From the NCBI RefSeq assembly GCF_900100075.1, contig NZ_FNEG01000004.1, positions 558,001 to 622,000 on the forward strand: DNA of 64,000 nucleotides, given 5' to 3'. This document shows, one piece after another, positions 26,878 to 35,762 of the stretch; position 1 is the first letter of the stretch, and every line of letters starts with the position of its first letter. Position numbers and translations under genes: made by a program. The notes beneath the pieces are model-generated. The model was not told where the DNA came from. It made no database searches and saw nothing but the letters and a program-made list of their open reading frames with translations. The stretch is from Chryseobacterium jejuense. GTDB lineage: Bacteria > Bacteroidota > Bacteroidia > Flavobacteriales > Weeksellaceae.

Positions 26878-29445
26878 TTATTTGTTTAAAGCCTCTTCAA
26901 TACGAATAATTAAGTCTGTGTAATGCGCTCTTGAAGCGTCATCACCTCTGTATCTGGTGTTGTTCATTATATTCAGAACTTTTTGAAGCTCTGCTCTCTT
27001 GTACGTCGTAACTTCAGATACTCTCTTCATGGATGAATAATTGATGTTTCTAAGGTTTTTACCTTCTTCATGATAGTTGCAGATCATTGGCATATTCAGC
27101 GTCTGATCTGTTTTCAATGTTTTTACGGCTGTTTTTTCGAATAATTTGTTCACCGAAACAATCAATGCATCCACGTAATTCTTCTGGGCCATTTTCTCAA
27201 GCATTGTAAGGCTTCCTTTCTTGTTAAAAATGGCTGTTCTCACTTGTTCAAATAAGTTTTCTACAGTGTAGATCTTATCTTTAGAACCTGACACCTCATG
27301 CTTTAATTCGTTCTCAAGAAGTCTAAGCAATCGGTCATCCATAAACAGGGAATAGATATTGGCATACTGCATTCCTCTTGCCAGGGTATATGGCGTCTGT
27401 TCAAATGGTCCCATTGGTGAATTTTTCACCGAATAGGTCTTTTCCGTAATTGGATTAAAGAATAACCATTCCGGAAGGTGAATTGAATTTTTAACCAAAT
27501 AATCAACCGCTCTTCTCTGGGTTTCAGCAGGAACTGCTTCATAGGCTTTTTTCTTGTTTCCGAAAACTGTATTGTTCAGATAAATACCACCTACATTTGC
27601 CATTACATGTCCTGTATACAGATCCCATTGTCCAATAACACCCATGTATAATTTACCTGCATCCGTATAATCTTTTCCGTCTTCATAGGTCCATTTTAAA
27701 AGATTATTAGATACAACTTTCAGGTTTTTCATTCCGTATTCGCTGGCTTTCATGGCATCATCACCCAAATCTTCCGACTGTGAGCGTGGATCTATGGTTT
27801 CAAGGTAGCTCTGCTGTTCACCATAGAAATACAATGGATCATCTTCATGTTTATCAATCAGATTTTTTAATGCTCTTTTCTCTGCGAATTCATCCTGATA
27901 CCAACGGTATCCCCATTCAATAGCATACTTATCATAGATTCCAATTTTTGGAGTGATGGCTGTAACACCATCTTCCGGCTGGGCAACGTAGTTGTAACGT
28001 GCATAATCCATGATGGAAGGTGCCGTACCACCCATTTTATCTGTAAATTCTTTGGAACGAAGCGATTCTACAGGGAATGCAAAAGAAGATCCCATATTAT
28101 GCTTTAGTCCGAAAGTATGTCCCACTTCATGAGATGATACAAAACGGATAGCTTCTCCCATATATTCATCACTGAATTTATTGGCTCTCGCTTTCGGATC
28201 GATAGGGCCTATCTGAATTCTCATCCATTCCTGAAGAGAAGTCATTACATTATGCCACCAGATGATATCCGCTTCAATGATCTCCCCACTTCTCGGATCC
28301 ACTACAGATGGTCCCATCGCGTTAGACTTTGGAGACGCTGCATAGGTAATCACAGAATATCTTACATCATCAATATCAAAATCTTCATCTTTTTCATCCG
28401 GCATCTTAGCAATCACTGCATTTTTGAAACCTGCCTGTTCAAAAGCAACCTGCCAGTCATGAACTCCGGCAATGATTTTCTCACGCCATTGTTTTGGTGT
28501 TGAAGGATCTATATAATAAACGATCTGTTTTTTAGGCTCTACGAGTTCACCTCTCAGATATTTTTCCTTGTCTTCGTCTTTAGGCTCCAGGTTCCAACGA
28601 GTGATGAAAAATTTCTCATCCATTTTCTGCTGCTGGTCATTAAAAAACCAATGCTTTTCACTAAAGAATCCTACTCTTGCGTCTGCAATCCTTGGTTTCA
28701 TAGGAATTTTAGGAAGCAATACCAGGTTACTGGTTACTCCAAGTGTTACCGGTAAATCTACTCCACCTTCATTTACAGAAGTAGTTAATTGAGATTTCAC
28801 CACAAGGTTTTCCGGGAATGTTTTTACTCCATCAATAAAGGAAAGACTTGATTTTACTGATCCGCCAAGACCTACATTAGCCAACACATCATTAAAGCTT
28901 TTCTGATTTCCGTCAAAAACCTTATTCACTTTAATGGCTACCGAAGTAGAATCATTGTTCTGGGCTTCAATATCAAAAACCTCAATGACAGATCCTGAAA
29001 AGTTATCTTTAACAGATTTTGTAATGGCATCATTTTTAGGAGAAGATACCTTAGCTTCAGAAGTTCTTACCCATACCTTTTTAGCCACTCTGTCTCTGTG
29101 AAAAGAAATGATCTTATTTTCATAATTCATTCCTTTGTTCAAACCTGCCTCATTCACCTGTAATGGCACCTGAGAAAGCTTGTTCACTACCAAAAACTGG
29201 CGTTCCATCAAACTGTCAGGAATTTCAAAATAAAGGTCTGTTTTTACCTGAATAGTATTGAAAAGTCCTTTTTTATAAGTCCCTTTCTTAATCAGTTCGT
29301 CAATTTTTTTAGCTTTTTTTGATGATGAAACATCAGCTTTTTCGGTTTTGTCCTTGGTCGTTTTTACAGTATCTTTTTTCTGTGCAAGAACTGCCGGCGA
29401 TGCCATAGCTAGTCCCAGATACAGTGCAAGCCTGTAATTCTTCAT
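26878..29445 (-). CDS. Periplasmic zinc metalloprotease, DUF5117/DUF5118 type
   Basis: The start at 29445 is preferred because it opens a signal peptide (MKNYRLALYLG...AVLAQ); the ATG at 29463 adds six residues. The 855-aa product has N-terminal DUF5118- and DUF5117-like segments, then a metzincin-type zinc site HEVGHTFGLKHN near residue 438 (three His ligands and a catalytic Glu) and a Met-turn SIMDY about 40 residues later. Such proteases are exported in Bacteroidota. It heads an operon with susC (6-bp gap) and susD and is preceded by its own TAnnTTTG box. It probably cleaves an extracellular or periplasmic protein so that peptides can be imported. Substrate unknown. Confidence 0.9.
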   Translation of the reverse strand: MKNYRLALYLGLAMASPAVLAQKKDTVKTTKDKTEKADVSSSKKAKKIDELIKKGTYKKGLFNTIQVKTDLYFEIPDSLMERQFLVVNKLSQVPLQVNEAGLNKGMNYENKIISFHRDRVAKKVWVRTSEAKVSSPKNDAITKSVKDNFSGSVIEVFDIEAQNNDSTSVAIKVNKVFDGNQKSFNDVLANVGLGGSVKSSLSFIDGVKTFPENLVVKSQLTTSVNEGGVDLPVTLGVTSNLVLLPKIPMKPRIADARVGFFSEKHWFFNDQQQKMDEKFFITRWNLEPKDEDKEKYLRGELVEPKKQIVYYIDPSTPKQWREKIIAGVHDWQVAFEQAGFKNAVIAKMPDEKDEDFDIDDVRYSVITYAASPKSNAMGPSVVDPRSGEIIEADIIWWHNVMTSLQEWMRIQIGPIDPKARANKFSDEYMGEAIRFVSSHEVGHTFGLKHNMGSSFAFPVESLRSKEFTDKMGGTAPSIMDYARYNYVAQPEDGVTAITPKIGIYDKYAIEWGYRWYQDEFAEKRALKNLIDKHEDDPLYFYGEQQSYLETIDPRSQSEDLGDDAMKASEYGMKNLKVVSNNLLKWTYEDGKDYTDAGKLYMGVIGQWDLYTGHVMANVGGIYLNNTVFGNKKKAYEAVPAETQRRAVDYLVKNSIHLPEWLFFNPITEKTYSVKNSPMGPFEQTPYTLARGMQYANIYSLFMDDRLLRLLENELKHEVSGSKDKIYTVENLFEQVRTAIFNKKGSLTMLEKMAQKNYVDALIVSVNKLFEKTAVKTLKTDQTLNMPMICNYHEEGKNLRNINYSSMKRVSEVTTYKRAELQKVLNIMNNTRYRGDDASRAHYTDLIIRIEEALNK

Positions 29446-29494
29446 TAAAATAGTCCGATTCATTCCAAATAGTAAATATCTTAGTTTCAGCTGG

Positions 29495-29502
29495 CAAAGC
29501 TA
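29495..29502 (-). promoter_or_regulatory. -7 box of the protease-susCD operon
   Basis: The minus strand reads TAGCTTTG (perfect TAnnTTTG), about 50 bp before the ATG at 29445, inside the 131-bp gap after the kinase gene. It suggests the operon can be transcribed separately from the kinase. Confidence 0.5.
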
Positions 29503-29576
29503 TAGGTATAGTGAATTATATAGAGTGTTTTAGGGAGTGAAAGGTGATTATTCGGGAGTGAATGGATTTTTCCATT

Positions 29577-31172
29577 TTATTTCATTAATGGCAAAAAACA
29601 TATAAACTTTTCACCATCTACAGAAATATGAAGCGGATTTTCTCTAAAATACTCATAAACCTGATTCAAATAATCAATTCCGAATTTTTCTCCCTGCACT
29701 CCTTCCGTTTTGGGCTGATAGGTATTCTTTACTGTGATCCCTTTTCTTTCTACTTCTATTGTAATTTCCAAAGGTTGATCTATTGTCGCAACATTATGTT
29801 TTATAGCGTTTTCCGTGACAATCTGAAGAGATAAATAGGGAATTCGTTTCTTTAAGCTTTCAGGATCTTTTACGATAAGCTGGAAATTCAGTTCTTCATC
29901 AAACCTACTTTTCAAAAGCTCCATATATTTCTGAATAAAATCAATTTCCTTGGAAACAGGTACTATATTTCCCTTTGGTGGAACAATCAGGTATCTGTAG
30001 ATCTTCGAAAGATTCATTGTAAACTTCTGGGCGTTCTCCTTATTAATTCCAATCAACATATATAAAGAGTTCAAAGAATTGAACAGAAAATGCGGGTTGA
30101 TATTATTCTTAAGCTGCTGCAACTGGTTAATGACTTCCGCTTTATGCATTTTTTCATTCTCTATCAATAGCAGATTTTTCTCGGACTGTATCTTTTCTTT
30201 TTCCTTATAAGCTATACTGGTAGACCTCTGGAATAAAATGAAAACAGTAACAATCATAAATAAAGCCGCCAGGAATATATAAACCGTATAGGTTTTTACT
30301 TTATCGATATTTTCATCCGTAATAAAGTTGACATAATTTACCACTGCATATCCATCAAAATTGTCCGTTTTCAAAGGTTTTATAAAGCGAGTGACTTCCA
30401 TTGCCAAATATTCTGAGTTGGCCAACCCTTCTGTATATCCTGATTTTACATTACTGCATAAAGTGTCTTTTGCCTTAATATCTGTAAAGTTGAAAATATT
30501 CTTCCCGATATACTTTTTTTCAGGATGGGTAATACAGACTCCTTCTTTGGTAAAAACATAAGCATAGGTATTGGAGCTTTTATCTACATTGGTAAAATAT
30601 TGATGAAGATCATCCAAACTTACAGTAGAACCATAATACAGAACATTTTTCTGCGGCAATACTAGAGAGTCATAACTTACCCAGAACATACTGTCTTTAC
30701 GGCTTATTAAAAGATCTTTGAAGTGACCGGAACCACTATTTTTTATGGCAATAGATCCTCCTTCTTTATTTCTCTCCTTGAAAATACCGGATAATGGATT
30801 ATTACTTTCATATTTTCCTGTTTTACTATTGTCGTAATAATACCAACTATAGGTTAGCAGGTTTCTTTTTTTGTTTAAATCATTTAAAACCAGAGAATAA
30901 TCTCTATAATTTTTCAATCCGTCTTTTTGAATCAACTCACGAAGCAGATATTGATAATCTTCAATATTCCTGAATTCGCTTTCCACAGATTCATATTTTC
31001 TGAAGAAAGTCTTTTTCGCAAAGTCTTCATTATTTTTACGATTATCTTCGGCAATTAAATGACTTAAAACAGCAAAAGCCACAACTGCAATCAAACAGGT
31101 GGATAAAGCGGCAACGTAAATAGATTTTTGGGATAAGGCGTGTTTAAAGCTAATATTCAATTTCTTCTGCAT
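29577..31172 (-). CDS. LytS/YpdA-type sensor histidine kinase with periplasmic sensor
   Basis: A 531-aa kinase. TM1 is at about residues 18-40; a ~250-residue extracytoplasmic region with a Cache/PDC-like look follows (segments such as YAYVFTKEGVCITHPE), then TM2 near 294-315. The cytoplasmic part has the His_kinase motif NPHFLFNSLNSLY with the phosphoaccepting H361 and an ATPase N box (VTENAIKHN near 456). The domain is the short LytS-type HATPase, with little after the N box resembling the long G boxes of classical kinases. The partner is the LytTR regulator at 21368-22132; the protease/SusCD genes lie between them. It likely senses a nutrient-derived small molecule in the periplasm. A -7 box lies about 90 bp upstream. 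Confidence 0.92.
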   Translation of the reverse strand: MQKKLNISFKHALSQKSIYVAALSTCLIAVVAFAVLSHLIAEDNRKNNEDFAKKTFFRKYESVESEFRNIEDYQYLLRELIQKDGLKNYRDYSLVLNDLNKKRNLLTYSWYYYDNSKTGKYESNNPLSGIFKERNKEGGSIAIKNSGSGHFKDLLISRKDSMFWVSYDSLVLPQKNVLYYGSTVSLDDLHQYFTNVDKSSNTYAYVFTKEGVCITHPEKKYIGKNIFNFTDIKAKDTLCSNVKSGYTEGLANSEYLAMEVTRFIKPLKTDNFDGYAVVNYVNFITDENIDKVKTYTVYIFLAALFMIVTVFILFQRSTSIAYKEKEKIQSEKNLLLIENEKMHKAEVINQLQQLKNNINPHFLFNSLNSLYMLIGINKENAQKFTMNLSKIYRYLIVPPKGNIVPVSKEIDFIQKYMELLKSRFDEELNFQLIVKDPESLKKRIPYLSLQIVTENAIKHNVATIDQPLEITIEVERKGITVKNTYQPKTEGVQGEKFGIDYLNQVYEYFRENPLHISVDGEKFICFLPLMK

Positions 31173-31259
31173 TCTATTTTCTTACACAGAAAACCTTAAC
31201 AATGCTGGAGTAAAGCCTATATTTTTTAAGATCGCCTCTGTAGATAAATTATTCGTTTG

Positions 31260-31267
31260 CAAAGATA
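31260..31267 (-). promoter_or_regulatory. -7 box of the kinase gene
   Basis: The minus strand reads TATCTTTG (perfect TAnnTTTG), about 90 bp before the kinase ATG at 31172. No obvious -33 TTG at the canonical distance. Confidence 0.45.
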
Positions 31268-31381
31268 TAACAAAGATCTCAGGACCATTTAGTGAATTAA
31301 AATTATCTTAAAATTTGCTCTGAATATGACTTATTTCTGATCAAAAATTCAGAAGAAAAGTAGCTTTGTTAAAAAAAACAA

Positions 31382-31405
31382 AAACTGTCACCATTGTGAC
31401 AGTTT
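31382..31405 (-). terminator. Intrinsic terminator of the esterase-isochorismatase operon
   Basis: AAACTGTCAC (31382-31391) pairs perfectly with GTGACAGTTT (31396-31405), loop of 4, followed on the minus strand by a strong T-rich tail (TTTTTGTTTTTTTT). It sits about 27 bp past the stop at 31432. Confidence 0.88.
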
Positions 31406-31431
31406 CAAAACTTTCAGGATTTCAAAACTTT

Positions 31432-31998
31432 CTACAAGCTTTTTAATAATTCTTCAGCATTCAGAACCGTTGCAAATTCTTCATTTAAATTGGCCAATGC
31501 CATAAGATGAACCAGTTCTGCATCATATTTTTCTCCATGTATTCCTATTCTATCAAAAGCAGCTGTAGCATCTGAAATAACATACGTTTCATATCCGAAG
31601 TTTCCTGCCATTCTTGTTGTTGTAGAAACACAATGATTGGTTGTAATTCCTAAAATCACTACTGTATTTATTTTCTGAGTGTCTAATTTTTCTTTCAGAT
31701 CTGTTCCTATAAAAGCACTGTTGACGTTTTTGGTGATAATATATTCACCCTGTTGAGGTAAGACGTTCTCATTAAATTCAAATCCCGAATTAGACTCATG
31801 CAATTTAGATTGAGGATTGGCTGAACTGTGTCGGATATGAAATATTGGCAAATTTAATTCCCGCCATCTTTCCAGTATTCTCCCACTTATTTTTTCTGCA
31901 TCTTTATTATTTCTATTGCCACCCCAATAGTTTTCATCAAAAAATCCTTTTTGAATATCTATTAGGATTAAAGCCGGTTTTTTTTCTCGCAATTTCAT
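31432..31998 (-). CDS. Isochorismatase-like cysteine hydrolase
   Basis: The 188-aa product has the family's triad: D14 in LILIDIQKGFF, a Lys near 90 (YIITKNVNSAF) and the nucleophile C123 in ITTNHCVSTTTRMAG. The cis-peptide region VILGITTNHC is typical. The family includes nicotinamidases, isochorismatases and amidohydrolases; the exact substrate cannot be told. It is a cytoplasmic protein. The gene follows the esterase gene by 12 bp, and both are divergent from an HxlR regulator that probably controls them, suggesting a detoxification or small-molecule-degradation role. Confidence 0.92.
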   Translation of the reverse strand: MKLREKKPALILIDIQKGFFDENYWGGNRNNKDAEKISGRILERWRELNLPIFHIRHSSANPQSKLHESNSGFEFNENVLPQQGEYIITKNVNSAFIGTDLKEKLDTQKINTVVILGITTNHCVSTTTRMAGNFGYETYVISDATAAFDRIGIHGEKYDAELVHLMALANLNEEFATVLNAEELLKSL

Positions 31999-32010
31999 TT
32001 GTTTTCATTT

Positions 32011-32955
32011 TTATTTGAATAATTTACTCATCATAAATTTTTTATATTCATTGGTTAAAGGGCAGTCAAAAAGATCGAATACATGCACTGCTCCGGGAAC
32101 CACCCATAATTCGGTAGCAACACCTGCCTGATATAAAAGTTGGGAAAACTCAATTCCTTCGTCTCTTAAAGGATCAAGCTCACAGGCCACGATGGTAGTT
32201 TGAGGCAATGCAGAGAAATTACGATAATGAGTAAGGTCTGAATAGGTAATACTCTTATTCCTATTTTCTTTCCCAAGAAAATGCTGCCATGCTATTTCAG
32301 CATACTTTCTGCTCCATAACGGTGAATCTGTAAATTCCTGCATAGATGGTGTATTCAATCCGTTATGAATAACCGGATATAATAAAAACTGATGTTTTAT
32401 ATTATCAATATTCTGATCAGCCGCCATCTGAGTAACTGCTGCTGCCAAATGTCCTCCGGCACTCGCTCCGGAAATAGTAAGATTTTCAGGATCAATCCCC
32501 AATTGAGGCCCGCCATTATCTATCACCCACTTTAAAGTATCAAAACCATCCAAAACAGGTATAGGAAACTTATGTTGAGGGGTTAATCTGTAATCTACCG
32601 ATACAATGGTTGCCTGTAATCCATCTGCTATTTCAAACATCTGGCTGTCCACCTGCTCCGGCAAACCAAAAACATAACCGCCGCCATGAAAATAAATCAA
32701 CGTTTTATTCCTGTTGAATTTTTCCGGCTGATAAATATGCAATCGTATTTCTTCCCCATCCACTGAGCTTGGAATGAAAATGTCTTTCACCTTAATATAA
32801 TCCGGCCGTTTAACAGGATTAGCTTTTGAAAATTCTATTCTTTCCTTTTGGATCACTTCAGGAGCGTTCAAAAATATATTCTCATCAAGTTCCAACGAGT
32901 ACGGAATACTTTCAATACTAGCTCTTAGCTCTTTATTAATTCTATTTAAATCCAT
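32011..32955 (-). CDS. Alpha/beta hydrolase (HSL-type esterase/lipase)
   Basis: The 314-aa product has the hormone-sensitive-lipase oxyanion motif HGGGYVFG near residue 90, the nucleophile elbow GASAGG with S165, an acid residue in ELDPLRDEG and the catalytic His in GAVHVFDLF close to the C terminus. There is no signal peptide, so it acts in the cytoplasm. The start at 32955 (MDLNRINKEL) leaves 134 bp to the divergent HxlR start, a gap containing an 18-bp palindrome that is probably the operator. Cotranscribed with the isochorismatase-like gene. Confidence 0.93.
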   Translation of the reverse strand: MDLNRINKELRASIESIPYSLELDENIFLNAPEVIQKERIEFSKANPVKRPDYIKVKDIFIPSSVDGEEIRLHIYQPEKFNRNKTLIYFHGGGYVFGLPEQVDSQMFEIADGLQATIVSVDYRLTPQHKFPIPVLDGFDTLKWVIDNGGPQLGIDPENLTISGASAGGHLAAAVTQMAADQNIDNIKHQFLLYPVIHNGLNTPSMQEFTDSPLWSRKYAEIAWQHFLGKENRNKSITYSDLTHYRNFSALPQTTIVACELDPLRDEGIEFSQLLYQAGVATELWVVPGAVHVFDLFDCPLTNEYKKFMMSKLFK

Positions 32956-32983
32956 AACATCATCATATAAAAAATCTATAAGA

Positions 32984-33001
32984 ATAGGATATATATCCTA
33001 T
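32984..33001. promoter_or_regulatory. Perfect palindrome, probable HxlR operator
   Basis: TAGGATATATATCCTA (32985-33000), one pair longer on each side, lies between the divergent esterase and hxlR starts. A dimeric winged-helix regulator of the HxlR family binding here could control both directions. Confidence 0.65.
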
Positions 33002-33089
33002 ATTCTGTGTTTAATTTGTAAATTTAAATCATCAATGCTGTATAGCACAAGTGTACAAAAGATTGTATGAAGCGAACAAAAATGTTAGT

Positions 33090-33452
33090 ATGAGTATTAA
33101 AGAATCATCCACCAATAACGAGAATAAAAAAACAATGGAATCCTGTTGTTCCGAAATATATGCCGTTAACCTGATTAGCGGACGATGGATTCTTTCCATC
33201 TGTTATCAGCTTAAACAGGAAAGGCTGAGATTTGTTGAGCTAAAAAACAGAATTCCTAATATTTCCGAAAGGATGCTCACCCTACAGCTGAAAAAAATGG
33301 AACAGGAAAATCTCGTGATAAAAACAGTGTATGCTGAGGTTCCGCCCCGAGTGGAATATGAATTATCTGAAATAGGAAAAAAATTGCTTCCGGTGCTCAG
33401 CCAGCTTGAACTTTGGGGTAAAGAACATAAAGAATCTAAGAAAAAGGACTAA
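33090..33452 (+). CDS. HxlR-family winged-helix transcriptional regulator
   Basis: The ATG at 33090 gives 120 aa; a GTG at 33051 would add 13 unlikely residues. Body: a Cys-rich start (ESCCSEIYAV), then the HxlR signature (LISGRWILSICYQL, LRFVELKNRIPNISERMLTLQLKKMEQENLV, YELSEIGKKLLPVL). These small dimeric regulators often respond to reactive electrophiles, quinones or aldehydes; the vicinal Cys pair could be a redox sensor, which is inference. It is divergent from the esterase-isochorismatase pair with a palindromic operator between them. Confidence 0.93.
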   Translation: MSIKESSTNNENKKTMESCCSEIYAVNLISGRWILSICYQLKQERLRFVELKNRIPNISERMLTLQLKKMEQENLVIKTVYAEVPPRVEYELSEIGKKLLPVLSQLELWGKEHKESKKKD

Positions 33453-33618
33453 TCATTTTATTATGGTAAAAAATAAAATAAAGTAACTCCACTCTATTCA
33501 AAAAAAATCAGGACCTAAAGCTGGAAGTCTTAAAATTAGTTAATATCAACATTCAAATTCCGATTCCATCTTTTATATTTTGAAAATTATTTATCTTCGC
33601 TTCAAATCTTATTTGAAA

Positions 33619-34794
33619 ATGAAGAAGATCATCTCCGGGATATCTATTGTTTGCTCTATCATCATCTCTGCTCAAGAGACTATACAGTTTCAGGAACTAC
33701 CATTTAAAGAAATTATAGCAAAAGCCAAAAAAGAAAAGAAGCTGGTTTTTATTGATGCGTATGCTTCCTGGTGTGGACCATGCAAAATGATGGAAAAAAA
33801 TGTTTTTCCTCAGAAATCCGTGAGAGAATATTTCAATACCAACTTCATTAATGCAAGATTTGACATGGAAAAAGGTGAAGGAAGAGATCTTGCTGCCAAA
33901 TTTGGAGTTAGATCTTACCCTACTTATCTTTTCCTGAATGGTGAAGGCGAACTTGTTTCCAGAAATACAGGCTATATGGAAGAAAGTATGTTTGTAGCGA
34001 TGGCTCAGGATATCAATTCACAGGGAAATAAAAAAGGTTCTCTGAAAGAAAGGTTTGCTAACGGAGAAAAAGATCCCGATTTCCTGATCAATATTATGAA
34101 GCTTAATTCTGATACGGATTACGAGTTTGCAAAAAAAGCCTCTGAAAGATATTTTGAAAACAAAAAAGCAGCCGATCCTCTTTCAAAGGAAGAAATAGGA
34201 TATATGTTATTTTTCCTGAAGTCTACAGAAGATTCCAATTATAAAGCCTTTGCTTCCAGAAAAGCAGAAATTATTAAATTTCTTCCTGAAGAAACATACA
34301 ACGAATTTGATGGCCAGTTAAAGCTATCAAAAATCGTAGAACAATCCATTGATGATAAAAACAAAAAAATCAATGATGGGTATTTTATGAAAATGGCTGA
34401 ACCCTTGGTAGGAAAACAAACCGCCGTTACAAAACTCAGCCAGACCAAGCTTCATTACTACGAGTTAAATGCTAATTTCCCGGAATACGAAAAAGCAGCT
34501 TTGGATTACTATAAAAATCCAGAAACTTTCAATCCTGATGAGCTTTTAAGAGCCGCATGGGTATTTGCAGATCATGTACAAACACAGTCCTCTTTAAAAA
34601 AGGCAACTGAATGGGCGGAAAAGTCTGTAATGAGAGGAGAAACTTCAGAAAACACCTATATCTTAGCTAAACTTTATTTATTAACAGGAAATAAAGATAT
34701 GGCAAAAAATTACGCTGAAATGTCTAGAAACATGGCCGTTCAGGCTAACCGAGATTCCAAATTAGCGGAAGAATTATTAAAGCAAATAAAATAA
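33619..34794 (+). CDS. Exported thioredoxin-fold protein
   Basis: The ATG at 33619 opens a signal peptide (MKKIISGISIVCSIIISAQ); an upstream TTG at 33580 adds 13 residues. The 391-aa product has a thioredoxin domain with active-site C52-G-P-C55 in YASWCGPCKMM and the cis-Pro region VRSYPTYLF. The C-terminal ~250 residues are helical with a TPR-like segment (TYILAKLYLLTGNKDMAKNYAEMS). It is probably a periplasmic disulfide reductase or oxidoreductase. It is followed 7 bp later by a DUF3575 gene and then a small membrane protein. A one-mismatch -7 box (TATCTTCG, 33592-33599) lies just upstream. Confidence 0.88.
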   Translation: MKKIISGISIVCSIIISAQETIQFQELPFKEIIAKAKKEKKLVFIDAYASWCGPCKMMEKNVFPQKSVREYFNTNFINARFDMEKGEGRDLAAKFGVRSYPTYLFLNGEGELVSRNTGYMEESMFVAMAQDINSQGNKKGSLKERFANGEKDPDFLINIMKLNSDTDYEFAKKASERYFENKKAADPLSKEEIGYMLFFLKSTEDSNYKAFASRKAEIIKFLPEETYNEFDGQLKLSKIVEQSIDDKNKKINDGYFMKMAEPLVGKQTAVTKLSQTKLHYYELNANFPEYEKAALDYYKNPETFNPDELLRAAWVFADHVQTQSSLKKATEWAEKSVMRGETSENTYILAKLYLLTGNKDMAKNYAEMSRNMAVQANRDSKLAEELLKQIK

Positions 34795-34801
34795 ACACTT
34801 G

Positions 34802-35428
34802 ATGAAATACAGAGTATTAATGGGAGCTTTGGCATTCCTGAGCATAGGTTCACTAAAGGCTCAGGAGCAGGAACAAAGCGAAGAGAAAAGTTTATATGTA
34901 AAGGGAAATGCTCTTTTTCTACCAATAGGTATTTTCAATTTAGGTATAGAAAAACAAATTAGTCCTAAATATACCCTTCAGGGAGATGTCTTTATCTCAC
35001 CGTGGAAGTCTTTCGCGGGACATGAATTACAATATTATTCTGTTTCAGCAGAAGGAAGATATTATTTCAAAGAGGCTTTCAAGCATTGGTATATAGGGGC
35101 TAACCTTTCTGTTGCTGCTTACAAAGCTTCAAAATGGAACTATTGGAATGATAATATCACTCAAAAAGATGACGGAGAATATATTATGAATTCTAATCTT
35201 TATCAAAAAGGATATTCTATCATGTTAGGAGTTACGGGTGGATATCAGTTTCAATTGTCTGAACGTTGGAATCTTGACCTGTATGCTACGATAGGTACTG
35301 CACAAAGTTTTTATAAAGGATATGACAGAACCACAGGAAAACGTTATGACTCTCCAGAGAATTTTAACAAAAGTGGTGAAATTATACCCTACAGAGGAGG
35401 TGTAATGATCTCTTACAAATTTAAATAA
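34802..35428 (+). CDS. DUF3575 outer-membrane protein
   Basis: The ATG at 34802 gives 208 aa with a signal peptide (MKYRVLMGALAFLSIGSLKAQ). The mature part has alternating beta strands with aromatic girdle residues (YSVSAEGRYYFKEAFKHWYIGANLSV, SERWNLDLYATIG) and ends in YKFK, like a small outer-membrane barrel. It matches the DUF3575 family of Bacteroidota by recollection. It is sandwiched between the thioredoxin-fold gene (7 bp before) and a 68-aa membrane protein (4 bp after), so all three are cotranscribed. Function unknown. Confidence 0.8.
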   Translation: MKYRVLMGALAFLSIGSLKAQEQEQSEEKSLYVKGNALFLPIGIFNLGIEKQISPKYTLQGDVFISPWKSFAGHELQYYSVSAEGRYYFKEAFKHWYIGANLSVAAYKASKWNYWNDNITQKDDGEYIMNSNLYQKGYSIMLGVTGGYQFQLSERWNLDLYATIGTAQSFYKGYDRTTGKRYDSPENFNKSGEIIPYRGGVMISYKFK

Positions 35429-35432
35429 TACA

Positions 35433-35639
35433 ATGAAGCCATTCGGAAAAAATCATATTATCATTTCAGTGATCACTTTTGTGATCCTATTTTTAATGAA
35501 TTATCTGGGAAATGATCTTCCAGACAAAACACAAAGAGCCTTGTTAACTGCCTTTGCAGGTGTTGTAGGTTTAACGATTGGACTCTTTATATTAAATAAG
35601 GGCAAGAACGATAAAACTCCACCCCAAAATTTTGATTAA
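35433..35639 (+). CDS. Small membrane protein (68 aa)
   Basis: Two hydrophobic segments (residues about 8-25 and 38-56) flank a short loop with DLPDKTQ; the C terminus is a charged tail (NKGKNDKTPPQNFD). It looks like an inner-membrane two-helix protein. It begins 4 bp after the DUF3575 gene and ends the operon. Not recognised as a family. Confidence 0.65.
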   Translation: MKPFGKNHIIISVITFVILFLMNYLGNDLPDKTQRALLTAFAGVVGLTIGLFILNKGKNDKTPPQNFD

Positions 35640-35658
35640 AAAGTTGGAAGACGGAAAC

Positions 35659-35718
35659 TGGAAGCTGGAAGTTATTTTTAGTCATATTTTTTTGTGACCA
35701 TCATAACTTCCAGCTTTC
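35659..35718. repeat. Inverted repeat of the GGAAGCTGG family between convergent genes
   Basis: TGGAAGCTGGAAGTTATT (35659-35676) and ATAACTTCCAGCTTTC (35703-35718) form a 15-of-16 stem with a 27-bp loop. It lies between the end of the small membrane protein gene and the end of namZ, so it may act as a bidirectional terminator. The same unit occurs at 20953-20970. Confidence 0.6.
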
Positions 35719-35762
35719 AATTTTACAAATCAATATCTCTTCTTCTGGATTGATATTTATGA

